From an uncultured Lachnospiraceae bacterium (lineage in GTDB: Bacteria; Bacillota; Clostridia; Lachnospirales; Lachnospiraceae): 64,000 nucleotides of DNA. The notes beneath the pieces were generated by a model, which was not told the DNA's origin, did not search any database, and saw nothing but the letters and a program-made list of their open reading frames with translations. This document shows, piece by piece, positions 55,720-63,947 of this stretch. A program made the position numbers and the translations under genes. The stretch's first letter is position 1. Every line of letters starts with the position of its first letter. The stretch covers positions 26,316 to 90,315 of the forward strand of contig CAJUKA010000010.1 in the NCBI GenBank assembly GCA_910586585.1, given 5' to 3'.

Positions 55720-56823
55720 ATGGCAGATTTAGAAAAAAAGACAGATGAAAAATTAAATATGGAAACAACAGAATCAGACCAGCAAACGCAAGAGGAAGAT
55801 ATCATTGATGTTCCTTCGGAAGATGCATTTGATATCACCAAGAGATTTAAACATACGCAAACACAGGCACAGCAGCCAAAAAAGAAGGAACTTGTGGGTG
55901 TCACAGACAAGAAAGTTGAAACAAAACGTTTGATAATATTTTTGGTATTATGTTTTGGTGTGGCATGGGTCATGGAGATTTTTGGGATTATTCCAATGTA
56001 TCAGAGCGGAAATCCAGATACGGCAAAGGCAGCAGTGGATATGTTGGCACAGGTTATGATAACGCCTGCACTGGCAGCCTTGGTTGCAAGAATTGCCACA
56101 AAGGAAGGACTTTTGAAATCTGGTTTTCAGTTTAATCTTGCGGAGCATAAATTTTTATTTTTGTTTGGCTGGTTTGGAATGACCGCTCTTACATTTTTGG
56201 GAGCAGCATTGTATTTTCTTATCTTTCGAAATAATTTTGATCCCAATATGACAAATTTTGCAGCAACTTATGCACAAAATGCTGCTACGCAGATAGATAC
56301 AGTTGATATTGTGGCAGCTTATAAGACCGATTTGCTTATCAAGGTTTTTACTGCAGCAATTCTTGATATCATAAATAGTTTTGGCGAAGAATGGGGATTC
56401 CGTGCATATCTTCTTCCTAAATTGTTTCGAAAAATAGGTGCAATTCCTTCTATGATTGTCAGTGGGTTGATATCAGGATTGTGGTATGCACCTTTGGTAG
56501 CAATGGGATATTATTATGGGAACAGCAATGCAGGTTTTCCAGTTGTAAATATTCTTGCAATGTGTCTGTTTGGAATGGTAACAGGAATTATTTATTCATT
56601 TTTGTGCCTGCGTACAGGCAGTATTTTTCCATCGGTGTTTGCACACAGTGCAGTCAATATTATGATGTCACAGGCAATTTTATTTACTTTTGACGGAGGA
56701 AATTATTTTGTAGGACCTTCTCCTACAGGAATTTTGTCGGGACTTCCTTTTATTGCGACAGCAGTAATATGTCTCGTTTATATGGCAAAACATCCAATAA
56801 AAGTAAGTACAGAAGAGCATTGA
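55720..56823 (+). CDS. CPBP-family membrane protein (Abi/CAAX protease-like) with altered motif 2
   Basis: 367 residues. About 70 polar N-terminal residues, then seven or so helices. Motif 1 EEWGFRAYLLPKL (near residue 222) and motif 4 FAHSAVNI are present. The usual His in motif 2 is Tyr (GLWYAPL near residue 255), so the metal site is probably incomplete. AGAAGG precedes the ATG at 55720. It follows the ABC exporter gene by 25 bases. Confidence 0.88.
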   Translation: MADLEKKTDEKLNMETTESDQQTQEEDIIDVPSEDAFDITKRFKHTQTQAQQPKKKELVGVTDKKVETKRLIIFLVLCFGVAWVMEIFGIIPMYQSGNPDTAKAAVDMLAQVMITPALAALVARIATKEGLLKSGFQFNLAEHKFLFLFGWFGMTALTFLGAALYFLIFRNNFDPNMTNFAATYAQNAATQIDTVDIVAAYKTDLLIKVFTAAILDIINSFGEEWGFRAYLLPKLFRKIGAIPSMIVSGLISGLWYAPLVAMGYYYGNSNAGFPVVNILAMCLFGMVTGIIYSFLCLRTGSIFPSVFAHSAVNIMMSQAILFTFDGGNYFVGPSPTGILSGLPFIATAVICLVYMAKHPIKVSTEEH

Positions 56824-56850
56824 TTTCATAAAGAAAAAGTATCATTTAAC

Positions 56851-57109
56851 AAAAAAATCCGTCCCTCAGTCACGAGGGCGGATTTTTTTACTCTATAGGA
56901 AATTGCGAACACTGAATCCATTGAAACAAAAAACGAAGTTTTTTGCAGATTGAGCGCGCCGGCGCTCAATCTTTTTTACTCTATAGGAAATTGCGAACAC
57001 TGAATCCATTGAAACAAAAAACGAAGTTTTTTGCAGATTGAGCGCGCCGGCGCTCAATCTTTTTTATGCACACGGGTGTCCGAGTAGGGGAAGGAAACTT
57101 CCCTACTCG
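56851..57109. terminator. Stack of four terminator-like hairpins
   Basis: AAAAAATCCGTCCCTC (to 56867) with GAGGGCGGATTTTTTT (56874-56889); then AGATTGAGCGC/GCGCTCAATCT at 56947-56972 and again at 57035-57060, each with a T tract; then CGAGTAGGG/CCCTACTCG (57081-57109). They separate the convergent CPBP and hemerythrin genes. Confidence 0.88.
56890..57065. repeat. 88-bp perfect tandem duplication
   Basis: The unit beginning ACTCTATAGGAAATTGCGAA at 56890 repeats at 56978 without visible change. Each unit carries one TTGAGCGC terminator. Confidence 0.95.
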
Positions 57110-57111
57110 AT

Positions 57112-57954
57112 TCAGTCAATTGCCATAGTATTTTTCACCAAAGGAATTTTTTTGTCCGTATACAGAATATGATTAATCAGCCAGCTTAAAAGAAATTCAA
57201 TCAGATGCTGGAGATATTCTTGTGGTTCTTCTTCAATTTTATCCAGATCAATGTTTTCCATTTTGTCAATAAAAGCTTCATGTGCACGTTTTTGTGCCGG
57301 AAGTCCTTCATATTGGATGCTTTCCATATATTCTTCTTCATCGCCAAAATGTTCTTTGGTATAATCTTTTAATTCATTTAAGATATCAATAATTTTGTCG
57401 TAGCTCGAAGAGGTGTCATAGGATTTTACCAGTTGATTTGCGTTGTCAACAATACGGAATAGTTCTTTGTGTTCTCTGTCTACAAAATCAATGCCAGTCA
57501 GATATTCTTCTGTGAATTCACAGGGATTTTCTTTTATCATCCATTCTTCAAGCGGCGGAAGTTTTCCAATAAGGATATCACTGCTAAGAATATGCCGATA
57601 GAGCCATCTAGCCAGAAAAGCGACAAGTTCTGAAAGAACACGCTGCTGGTCTTCCTCCCTGTCAATATTGATAAAATCAAACTCTCGGATTTTTTCACGG
57701 AAAAATCCATGTTGTGAACGCTGGAGTATAAGTTCCGGATCACAAATTTGTGTCATATAAGCTTCTTCATGTGAAAAATGTTGTTCTGCATAATCGTCGA
57801 GTTCTGCTATAATATCTTTTAATTGCTGATAATAGTCACTGTGGTAATCGGTAGTTACTAGAATATATGCTTTATCTAACAGCCCAAAAAGATACTTATG
57901 TTCGTCGTCAATCTGTTCGATTCCAATTTTACAGTCTTCTGTAAAGGTAAACAT
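57112..57954 (-). CDS. Tandem bacteriohemerythrin-like protein
   Basis: 280 residues, two hemerythrin domains. Domain 1 ligands: H19, H59, E63, H82, H121, D126. Domain 2: H162, H202, E206, H225, H262, D267. In both, the first His of the HxxxH pair is Gln (Q78, Q221), so each diiron site has four rather than five His. Bacteriohemerythrins bind oxygen or take part in redox sensing. AAAGGATG lies upstream of the ATG at 57954. Confidence 0.9.
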   Translation of the reverse strand: MFTFTEDCKIGIEQIDDEHKYLFGLLDKAYILVTTDYHSDYYQQLKDIIAELDDYAEQHFSHEEAYMTQICDPELILQRSQHGFFREKIREFDFINIDREEDQQRVLSELVAFLARWLYRHILSSDILIGKLPPLEEWMIKENPCEFTEEYLTGIDFVDREHKELFRIVDNANQLVKSYDTSSSYDKIIDILNELKDYTKEHFGDEEEYMESIQYEGLPAQKRAHEAFIDKMENIDLDKIEEEPQEYLQHLIEFLLSWLINHILYTDKKIPLVKNTMAID

Positions 57955-58215
57955 TATTAAATCATCCTTTCCTATGTATTTGGATTTAAAACCACTATTT
58001 AGGTAATGCAAATAGTATAACATATGGAAATAAAAAACAATAGTGTATGTACCTGTTTTTTTACAACTTTGATGCAAATGTGTATTATACTAATTATAAA
58101 ATAGTTCTATAACGAGAGTACAAGGAGATTTTGGAATACATTTTTTATAAAATGAATCACAAGTGTCAGTACAAGAGAATTTAAAGACATAAAAAAACAG
58201 AAATAGGAGAAATCA

Positions 58216-59205
58216 ATGAAAAACAAAAGAAGAAACCATATAAAAGGTATTTTATTATTTGGGGCGGCAGCAGCGCTGCTGCTTTTGACAGGTTGCAGCA
58301 AGAACGAGGTAGAGAGTGTTTCGTTTGAACAGTTAGAAAGTTTTCAAGTCGAACATGAGTTCTTACAAAAAGAATCAGAATCTATGATAGACGAAACAAT
58401 TTCCCCATCTGAAGAGATAGACTTGGATAATGAGGAAAACATAGAGAATACTACAGATATTGATACAGAAACCAAGCCAGAAGAAACAGAACAGATTGAA
58501 AAAAAGGAATTGATTCTTGCTTCGGAAGATTGGGGGCTTCATTTTGGTGAGGAAGGCACACAGCCAGTTGGAAATGCTTCGGCAGCAGATCTCAAAGCAT
58601 ATCACTCATATTACGTAGGAGAGGACAGTGAGAAAGTCATTTATCTGACATTTGACTGCGGATATGAAAATGGAAATACGGAACCGATTTTGGACGCATT
58701 GAAAAAGCATCAAGTTCCAGCAACTTTTTTTGTGGTAGGACATTTTTTGGAAACGGCACCGGATTTGGTCAAACGTATGGTGGAAGATGGACACACAGTG
58801 GGAAATCATACCTATCATCATCCAGATATGGCTTCGATTTCAGCGCTCGATGATTTTCAAAAAGAGCTTGATGATGTATCCGCATGTTTTCATGAGATAA
58901 CAGGTACAGACCTTGCAATGTATTATCGTCCGCCACAGGGGAAATGCAATGCTGCCAATTTAGAAATGGCAGAGGAATTAGGCTATTCGACAATTTTTTG
59001 GAGCCTTGCCTATGTGGATTGGGATACAGAAAAGCAGCCAAGTCATGCAGAAGCCATAAAGAAGCTTACGGCACGAATTCATCCTGGTGCCGTTGTTCTG
59101 CTGCACAATACTTCTCAGACAAATGGAGAAATTTTAGATGAGATTCTCACAAAATGGGAAGAGATGGGATATACATTTTTGCCGCTTTCAGATTTGGTAG
59201 AATGA
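58216..59205 (+). CDS. Polysaccharide deacetylase lipoprotein (PdaA-like)
   Basis: 329 residues. A lipoprotein signal (LLLLTGC) and an acidic linker precede the NodB-type deacetylase. Motifs: TFDCGYENG, GHTVGNHTYHHPD, YYRPPQG and HPGAVVLLHNTS. The pattern resembles PdaA, which acts on N-acetylmuramic acid during cell-wall modification and sporulation. AGGAG precedes the ATG. Confidence 0.92.
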   Translation: MKNKRRNHIKGILLFGAAAALLLLTGCSKNEVESVSFEQLESFQVEHEFLQKESESMIDETISPSEEIDLDNEENIENTTDIDTETKPEETEQIEKKELILASEDWGLHFGEEGTQPVGNASAADLKAYHSYYVGEDSEKVIYLTFDCGYENGNTEPILDALKKHQVPATFFVVGHFLETAPDLVKRMVEDGHTVGNHTYHHPDMASISALDDFQKELDDVSACFHEITGTDLAMYYRPPQGKCNAANLEMAEELGYSTIFWSLAYVDWDTEKQPSHAEAIKKLTARIHPGAVVLLHNTSQTNGEILDEILTKWEEMGYTFLPLSDLVE

Positions 59206-59369
59206 TATTTCGGTCAAGAGAATCCATACGCAATCTGTCAGAAAAAAGAATACACCGTCGAGCAGGGAAAATAGGAATCGTACCCTGTGTGAATTTGTCG
59301 AACGATTTTGCCTCAAAACGTCTTGTGGTGCGGATTGTAAGAGATTATACTGATATCACAGTTATATGA
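59202..59369 (+). CDS. Possible small coupled ORF
   Basis: A 55-codon frame whose ATG overlaps the deacetylase stop (ATGA). It is Arg-rich (MIFRSRESIRNLSEKRIHRR). Without other support it may be chance. Confidence 0.2.
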   Translation: MIFRSRESIRNLSEKRIHRRAGKIGIVPCVNLSNDFASKRLVVRIVRDYTDITVI

Positions 59370-59405
59370 TTGTTACAACGATATTGCAAGGAAGGAGACA
59401 TCATT

Positions 59406-60128
59406 ATGACGAAGGAAATGACAATATTGATACTTACAATTGTTTTTATGGCTATGGGTATTTTATATCAGATTGCTATAGGGGCAATATACCAAAGAAT
59501 GATTCACCAGGCAGATACACTTTCAGGAATGGATAATAAACTGTTAAATCAATGCAAAGAACGTTTTGTAAACTGTTATAAGCTCAATGGCGGAGTTGCC
59601 AACATACCAGTGTTTGTAGACAAATACATCAATCGCATACGTATTTTGGGAATGAGTATCAGTTTTATGAAACATTTATCTGGACAACTGATGTTGGCTG
59701 GCGTTTTTGTGGCAGGGTTTGGTGTCTGCAGTGGTATCGTGGAGGGCAGAAAACTGATAGATTTACTTCCATTTTATATTATCAGCTTGTTTGGTATTTA
59801 TCTGTATCTAAGCGTTATGTCTATTGTGGACATGCCAAACCGCAGAAAAATGCTAAAGACAAATCTGACAGATTATTTGGAAAATACAGTAGCGCAGAGA
59901 CTTGAGCATGGAATCATGGAAAAAGAAAAACTTTTGTGGGAGCTTGCGCAGGAGAAAAATGCCAAGGCAGAGCGACGCAGCAAGGCGCAGTTGGATTCTA
60001 TAGAAGAGAACGAAAATGAGGAGCTTTTTGATGATGAAAAATTAGATGGAAAGACGTCGGTTTTTTCACAGGAGGAAGCACATGAGCTGGAAGAACTGCT
60101 TCGTTCTATTATAGGAAATAAAGTGTAA
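59406..60128 (+). CDS. Unknown membrane protein with charged C-terminus
   Basis: 240 residues. One N-terminal helix (ILILTIVFMAMGILYQIAI) and two more (GQLMLAGVFVAGFGV; LLPFYIISLFGIYLYLS), then a charged, probably coiled-coil, C-terminal 80 residues. GGAG lies eight bases before the ATG at 59406. No family recognised. Confidence 0.75.
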   Translation: MTKEMTILILTIVFMAMGILYQIAIGAIYQRMIHQADTLSGMDNKLLNQCKERFVNCYKLNGGVANIPVFVDKYINRIRILGMSISFMKHLSGQLMLAGVFVAGFGVCSGIVEGRKLIDLLPFYIISLFGIYLYLSVMSIVDMPNRRKMLKTNLTDYLENTVAQRLEHGIMEKEKLLWELAQEKNAKAERRSKAQLDSIEENENEELFDDEKLDGKTSVFSQEEAHELEELLRSIIGNKV

Positions 60129-60243
60129 AAGTTGAATAGATAATTGATTTATATGGAAAATTTTGTTAATATATAAAATGTAAAGTTTCTGTAAAAGAAT
60201 GTAAAATTAAGTGAAACGACAATCATAGTAAAGGAGAGAACAA

Positions 60244-61590
60244 ATGAGCAAGGTAACATTTGATTATTCAAAGGCAGCACAGTTTATCAGTGATCATGAA
60301 GTAGATTACATGAAAAAGCTGACACTTGATGCAAAGGAGGTACTTGTAAACAAATCCGGTGCAGGCAATGATTTTTTGGGCTGGGTAAATCTGCCTGTTG
60401 ATTATGACAAAGAAGAATTTGCTAGAATTAAAGAAGCTGCAAAAAGAATCCAAAACGATAGTGAAGTATTATTGGTTATTGGAATTGGCGGATCGTATCT
60501 TGGAGCCAGAGCAGCAATCGAATTCCTGCGTCACAGCTTTTATAATATGGTGGACAAGAGTATCCGCAAAACTCCTGAAATTTATTTTGTAGGCAATTCA
60601 ATCAGTTCTACTTATGTGAAACATTTGATCGATGTTATTGGCGACAGAGATTTCTCTATCAATATGATAAGCAAGTCAGGCACAACGACAGAGCCTGCAA
60701 TTGCATTCCGTGTATTCAAGGAAATGATGGAAAAGAAATACGGAAAAGAAGGCGCAGCAAAGAGAATCTATGCGACAACAGATAAAGCAAAAGGGTCTTT
60801 AAAGAATCTTGCGACAGAAGAAGGCTATGAAACATTTGTTGTTCCTGATGATGTAGGAGGGCGTTTCTCTGTTCTGACAGCAGTTGGCTTGCTTCCTATC
60901 GCAGTGAGCGGTGCGGATATTGACAAGCTGATGGAAGGTGCAGCAAGCGGCAGAAAGAGCGCACTAGAGCTTCCATATGAAGAAAATGATTCTATGAAGT
61001 ATGCAGCAGTTAGAAACATTCTTTTGAGAAAAGGAAAAGCAATTGAAATTCTGTGCAATTATGAGCCAAGTGTTCATTATGTTTCTGAGTGGTGGAAACA
61101 GCTTTTTGGAGAATCAGAGGGCAAAGATCAAAAGGGATTATATCCTTCAAGCGTAGATTTTACGACAGATTTGCATTCTATGGGACAGTTTATTCAGGAT
61201 GGTTCCAGAATTATGTTTGAAACAGTGCTCAATATCGAGAAGTCAAGAGAAGAAATTTTGATTGGTACAGAGCCTGTAGATTTAGACGGACTTAATTATC
61301 TTGCAGGAAAGTCCGTAGACTTTGTAAATAAGAGCGCTATGAATGGTACAATTCTTGCACATACAGATGGACAAGTTCCAAATGTGATGGTAAATGTACC
61401 AGAAGTAAATGAATTCTATTTGGGAGAATTATTCTATTTCTTTGAGTTTGCATGTGGTTTGAGCGGATATTTACTTGGTGTAAATCCATTTAATCAGCCA
61501 GGTGTAGAAAGCTACAAGAAAAATATGTTTGCACTTCTTGGGAAACCAGGTTATGAAGAAGCAAGAGAAGCGCTTTTGAAGAGATTATAA
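60244..61590 (+). CDS. pgi: Glucose-6-phosphate isomerase
   Basis: 448 residues: VIGIGGSYLGARAAIEF, ISKSGTTTEPAIAF, GGRFSVLTAVGLLPIAV and NPFNQPGVESYKKN. It interconverts glucose-6-P and fructose-6-P. AAAGGAG precedes the ATG. Ends at an intrinsic terminator. Confidence 0.98.
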   Translation: MSKVTFDYSKAAQFISDHEVDYMKKLTLDAKEVLVNKSGAGNDFLGWVNLPVDYDKEEFARIKEAAKRIQNDSEVLLVIGIGGSYLGARAAIEFLRHSFYNMVDKSIRKTPEIYFVGNSISSTYVKHLIDVIGDRDFSINMISKSGTTTEPAIAFRVFKEMMEKKYGKEGAAKRIYATTDKAKGSLKNLATEEGYETFVVPDDVGGRFSVLTAVGLLPIAVSGADIDKLMEGAASGRKSALELPYEENDSMKYAAVRNILLRKGKAIEILCNYEPSVHYVSEWWKQLFGESEGKDQKGLYPSSVDFTTDLHSMGQFIQDGSRIMFETVLNIEKSREEILIGTEPVDLDGLNYLAGKSVDFVNKSAMNGTILAHTDGQVPNVMVNVPEVNEFYLGELFYFFEFACGLSGYLLGVNPFNQPGVESYKKNMFALLGKPGYEEAREALLKRL

Positions 61591-61609
61591 TAATATCAAA
61601 TAATATTTT

Positions 61610-61652
61610 GGGCGGCCGCATTAAGAAAGGTATCTTGCGGCAGCCCCTTTTT
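61610..61652 (+). terminator. Terminator of pgi
   Basis: GGGCGGCCGCA (61610-61620) pairs with TGCGGCAGCCC (61636-61646) with one mismatch, then T5. Confidence 0.85.
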
Positions 61653-61660
61653 AATGCACA

Positions 61661-61855
61661 GGGGCACGTAAGGAAATTAGCAGCTTTGCTGCACGTGCCC
61701 CGCGCGGCGAGTAGTGGAGAAGGTCGTTCCCCGACGTTCAAAATCTTTTGTCCTCATTTTTACCCTATTTTTCGTTGATTTTATATGCTTTTGCGCGTCT
61801 TTTTCCTCTGATTTTTCTGTCTGCATGATTTTTTAGTACCATTTTAGTACCACTC
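61661..61855. other. Structured junction between pgi and the mobile-element fragment
   Basis: GGGGCACGT (61661-61669) pairs with ACGTGCCCC (61693-61701). A tandem 11-mer TTTTAGTACCA lies at 61831-61852. On the minus strand this end reads as a short Lys/Arg-rich frame (SGTKMVLKNHADRK...). It may be the element's boundary or attachment region; not proven. Confidence 0.4.
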
Positions 61856-62063
61856 TTACAGGTTGTATATCTCGCTCAATGCAGTGTCCAGGTAATGAAA
61901 GAACAGCCGCCTCGCCCCGTAAAAATTACTGCGGCCAAGTGCAATCCTCTCAATTTTGCCCGCTGCCTGTTTCGCTTCTAGGGTTTATGAACTCCTTACT
62001 GCCCACACCAAGACACGCTTCGTCTGCTGCCGCTATTTGGTCTAATTCTTCTCTTGATAACAT
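61856..62063 (-). pseudogene. Small mobile-element gene with a +1 frameshift
   Basis: The ATG frame from 62063 (LSREELDQIAAADEACLGVG, then SKEFIN) runs off after FIN, while the next frame carries LEAKQAAGKIERIALG-RSNFYGARRLFFHYLDTALSEIYNL to a TAA at 61856. Removing one C of the CCC in FIN-P restores one 68-residue protein. GAGGTGG precedes the ATG. Function unknown. Confidence 0.7.
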
Positions 62064-62077
62064 AGATACCACCTCGC

Positions 62078-62314
62078 TTACTGCTGAATGCGCTTCACAT
62101 ACTCCTGAGAAATCTGGCACGGCTCTTCCAGTTCCTCATGGTCGGGGTCATAAAGAGTATCAATGCCCAGAACCACGTTGTCAATTTCCAGCTCCAGCTC
62201 AATTAGCATCCCAGAATCTGCTGCATTAATTCCAAAGGATACATTCGCCACTGTATAGCCTTTCATTCTCTCCTCGTCTACCATGTAATAATCACAAAAT
62301 ACTACCTTTGCCAT
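62078..62314 (-). CDS. Small acidic mobile-element protein
   Basis: 78 residues, strongly acidic (LIELELEIDNVVLGIDTLYD). AAAGGAG precedes the ATG. It sits in a minus-strand operon between the short XRE gene and the frameshifted gene. Not recognised. Confidence 0.7.
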   Translation of the reverse strand: MAKVVFCDYYMVDEERMKGYTVANVSFGINAADSGMLIELELEIDNVVLGIDTLYDPDHEELEEPCQISQEYVKRIQQ

Positions 62315-62331
62315 TTTTGTTTTCTCCTTTC

Positions 62332-62535
62332 TTAGTCCTCAATGATTTCAGTTACATCGACACCAAGAGCCTTTGCAATCTTCTGGCCAACTTCATCAGT
62401 GCAGCGTTTGCCGCCTTTAATGTAGTTAATTGTGGCTCTCGATACGCCGGACAATTCTGCAAGCCGCTTCTGCGTCATGTCACGTTTTTCAAGCTCTGTT
62501 ATGAGTTTGATTCTGTCGATTCTTATTATTTCCAT
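62332..62535 (-). CDS. Short XRE-family repressor
   Basis: 67 residues, helix-turn-helix only: MTQKRLAELSGVSRATINYI. Cro/CI-like. GGAGG lies eight bases before the ATG. Divergent from the longer XRE regulator, with shared operators between them. Confidence 0.9.
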   Translation of the reverse strand: MEIIRIDRIKLITELEKRDMTQKRLAELSGVSRATINYIKGGKRCTDEVGQKIAKALGVDVTEIIED

Positions 62536-62554
62536 ATGTTTTACCTCCTTTATA

Positions 62555-62653
62555 AATCTTTTGATTGATTATATTCAATCATTTGACTTGTATCAATGCT
62601 TTTTTGTAAAATTATTATTAATCTTTTGATTGATTTATTTTTCACTGTATGAT
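62555..62653. promoter_or_regulatory. Divergent promoters and operators of the two XRE genes
   Basis: AATCTTTTGATTGATT occurs at 62555-62570 and 62620-62635. TGATTGA/TCAATCA (62562-62581) forms a palindrome. Minus promoter: TTGATA (62591-62596), 17 bases, TATAAT (62568-62573). Plus promoter: TTGATT (62626-62631), 16 bases, TATGAT (62648-62653). Operators overlap both promoters. Confidence 0.75.
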
Positions 62654-62692
62654 ATTCTTAAATTTATAAAGTAGAAAATGAGGAATAAATTT

Positions 62693-63352
62693 ATGTCTAA
62701 TATAGGAGAAAACATTAAAAGAATCCGTAAACAAAAAAAACATTCCCAAAAACAATTAGCTGAAAAGTTAAGAACAACTCCTCAAAATCTTGCACAATAT
62801 GAAAACGGGAAGCGGATTCCCAAAATTGAAACACTCCAAAAGATAGCAAATGCTCTTGATGTACCTCTTTATGAATTAAGGGGTTTTGATGGAAGTATTC
62901 GGGTTAATCCGAACCCTGAAAGAGAAAGATTAGATACAGAAGCAGAAAAACTCATCAAGCGACAGGCATCAGGCGAAAGCCTTACGAAGGAAGAACAAAA
63001 AAAAATCGCTGACTATATAGAACGTACAAAAGAAAGTTTTTCTCGCCTTCATGAATCCGTTAAAAGCATAAAAAATACAATTGAAGAATTGGGAGAAAGT
63101 AATCTGCTCTCTGATTATAGAAAATTAAATATATCTGGAAAAGAAGAAGCTAAAAAAAGAGTAAATGAACTAACCGAACTCCCCCGATACACAAAAAAAG
63201 ATGAGAAAGAAACCAATACAGCGGAATTTTCAAAAGAACTTACCCCCGAAAAGGATTATTTGCTTCCAAATGCAGCACATGAGCGTACGGATATAGAGGT
63301 TACAGAAAAAATGAAAAAACATGATGATGCTTTCTTTGATGAACCACTCTAG
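62693..63352 (+). CDS. XRE-family regulator with long C-terminal tail
   Basis: 219 residues: helix-turn-helix HSQKQLAEKLRTTPQNLAQY near residue 20, then a charged, mostly helical region (ESFSRLHESVKSIKNTI) and a Lys/Glu-rich tail. GAGG lies nine bases before the ATG at 62693. A likely master repressor of the element. Confidence 0.88.
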   Translation: MSNIGENIKRIRKQKKHSQKQLAEKLRTTPQNLAQYENGKRIPKIETLQKIANALDVPLYELRGFDGSIRVNPNPERERLDTEAEKLIKRQASGESLTKEEQKKIADYIERTKESFSRLHESVKSIKNTIEELGESNLLSDYRKLNISGKEEAKKRVNELTELPRYTKKDEKETNTAEFSKELTPEKDYLLPNAAHERTDIEVTEKMKKHDDAFFDEPL

Positions 63353-63363
63353 AACCAACCATA

Positions 63364-63660
63364 CCAACAAGTTGGCACACTTGCAGAGGTTGAAAGCGTA
63401 CCTTCAGGTACGGGTTGTCCGAGAGTCAGCGCAGGATTGCGCTGAGTACGTCTAATCAGCGGCAGGGATAAAAGCCAAATGTCCTTCACTAAGACCCAAA
63501 TGGGTCTAACCACGGACAAATGGTTGTGGTCGGCAGTATTCGCCATTCACGGCGAGTAAAGCGGAAAGGCACGAAGTAGAAACTTTCTACAATGCTCAAC
63601 TGGGTAACTAATCTTCACTTAGTTCTCCGATTTCAAATCGGGGAACTACTGCACCATGAC
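63364..63660 (+). ncRNA. Candidate structured RNA or IS200/IS605-type MITE
   Basis: At least seven stems in 300 bases: CCAAC/GTTGG (63364-63375), CGTACC/GGTACG (63397-63412), TCAGCGC/GCGCTGA (63426-63445), AGACCC/GGGTCT (63492-63507), CGCC/GGCG (63541-63554), GTAGA/TCTAC (63576-63590) and AGTTCTCCGATT/AATCGGGGAACT (63621-63647). It has no gene. An omega-RNA/HEARO-like scaffold or a palindrome-ended IS remnant are possibilities; the strand is a guess. Confidence 0.55.
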
Positions 63661-63739
63661 AATATAATATGTTTAACCAGGCAGCCGGGGGACGTGCTCT
63701 CACCCAATCCAAGTATCCTGTCGGAGGGTGGTGATTATT

Positions 63740-63823
63740 ATGAGTACATATGAGGAATTTATGGTGCTTTTAACTATAGGACTTCTAATTGTTGCAATTC
63801 TGAATTTGAAAAATAAGAAATAG
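63740..63823 (+). CDS. Holin-like small toxin (Hol_Tox-like)
   Basis: 27 residues: MSTYEEFMVLLTIGLLIVAI followed by LNLKNKK. It is one hydrophobic helix with a Lys tail, like the putative holin-like toxins of Firmicutes, often type I toxins paired with an antisense RNA. GGAGGGTGG precedes the ATG. Too short for most gene callers. A strong terminator follows. Confidence 0.8.
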   Translation: MSTYEEFMVLLTIGLLIVAILNLKNKK

Positions 63824-63880
63824 CCGTCCTGCTCCTGGAAAGGTTCTTACTCATAATTGGGTAAGAATCAGTGGCGGCAC

Positions 63881-63917
63881 AAACAAAAAAGAGTGCATAT
63901 CGTACTCTTTTTTGTTT
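63881..63917. terminator. Bidirectional terminator after the small toxin gene
   Basis: A 14-bp perfect stem, AAACAAAAAAGAGT (63881-63894) with ACTCTTTTTTGTTT (63904-63917). An antisense RNA from the other side could also end or start here. Confidence 0.85.
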
Positions 63918-63947
63918 GCTATGATATTTCTTATTTTTGAGTATTTA

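Noticed and set aside
56890..57065. CRISPR-like direct repeats
   Set aside because: Only two units, adjacent and with no spacers; a simple tandem duplication.
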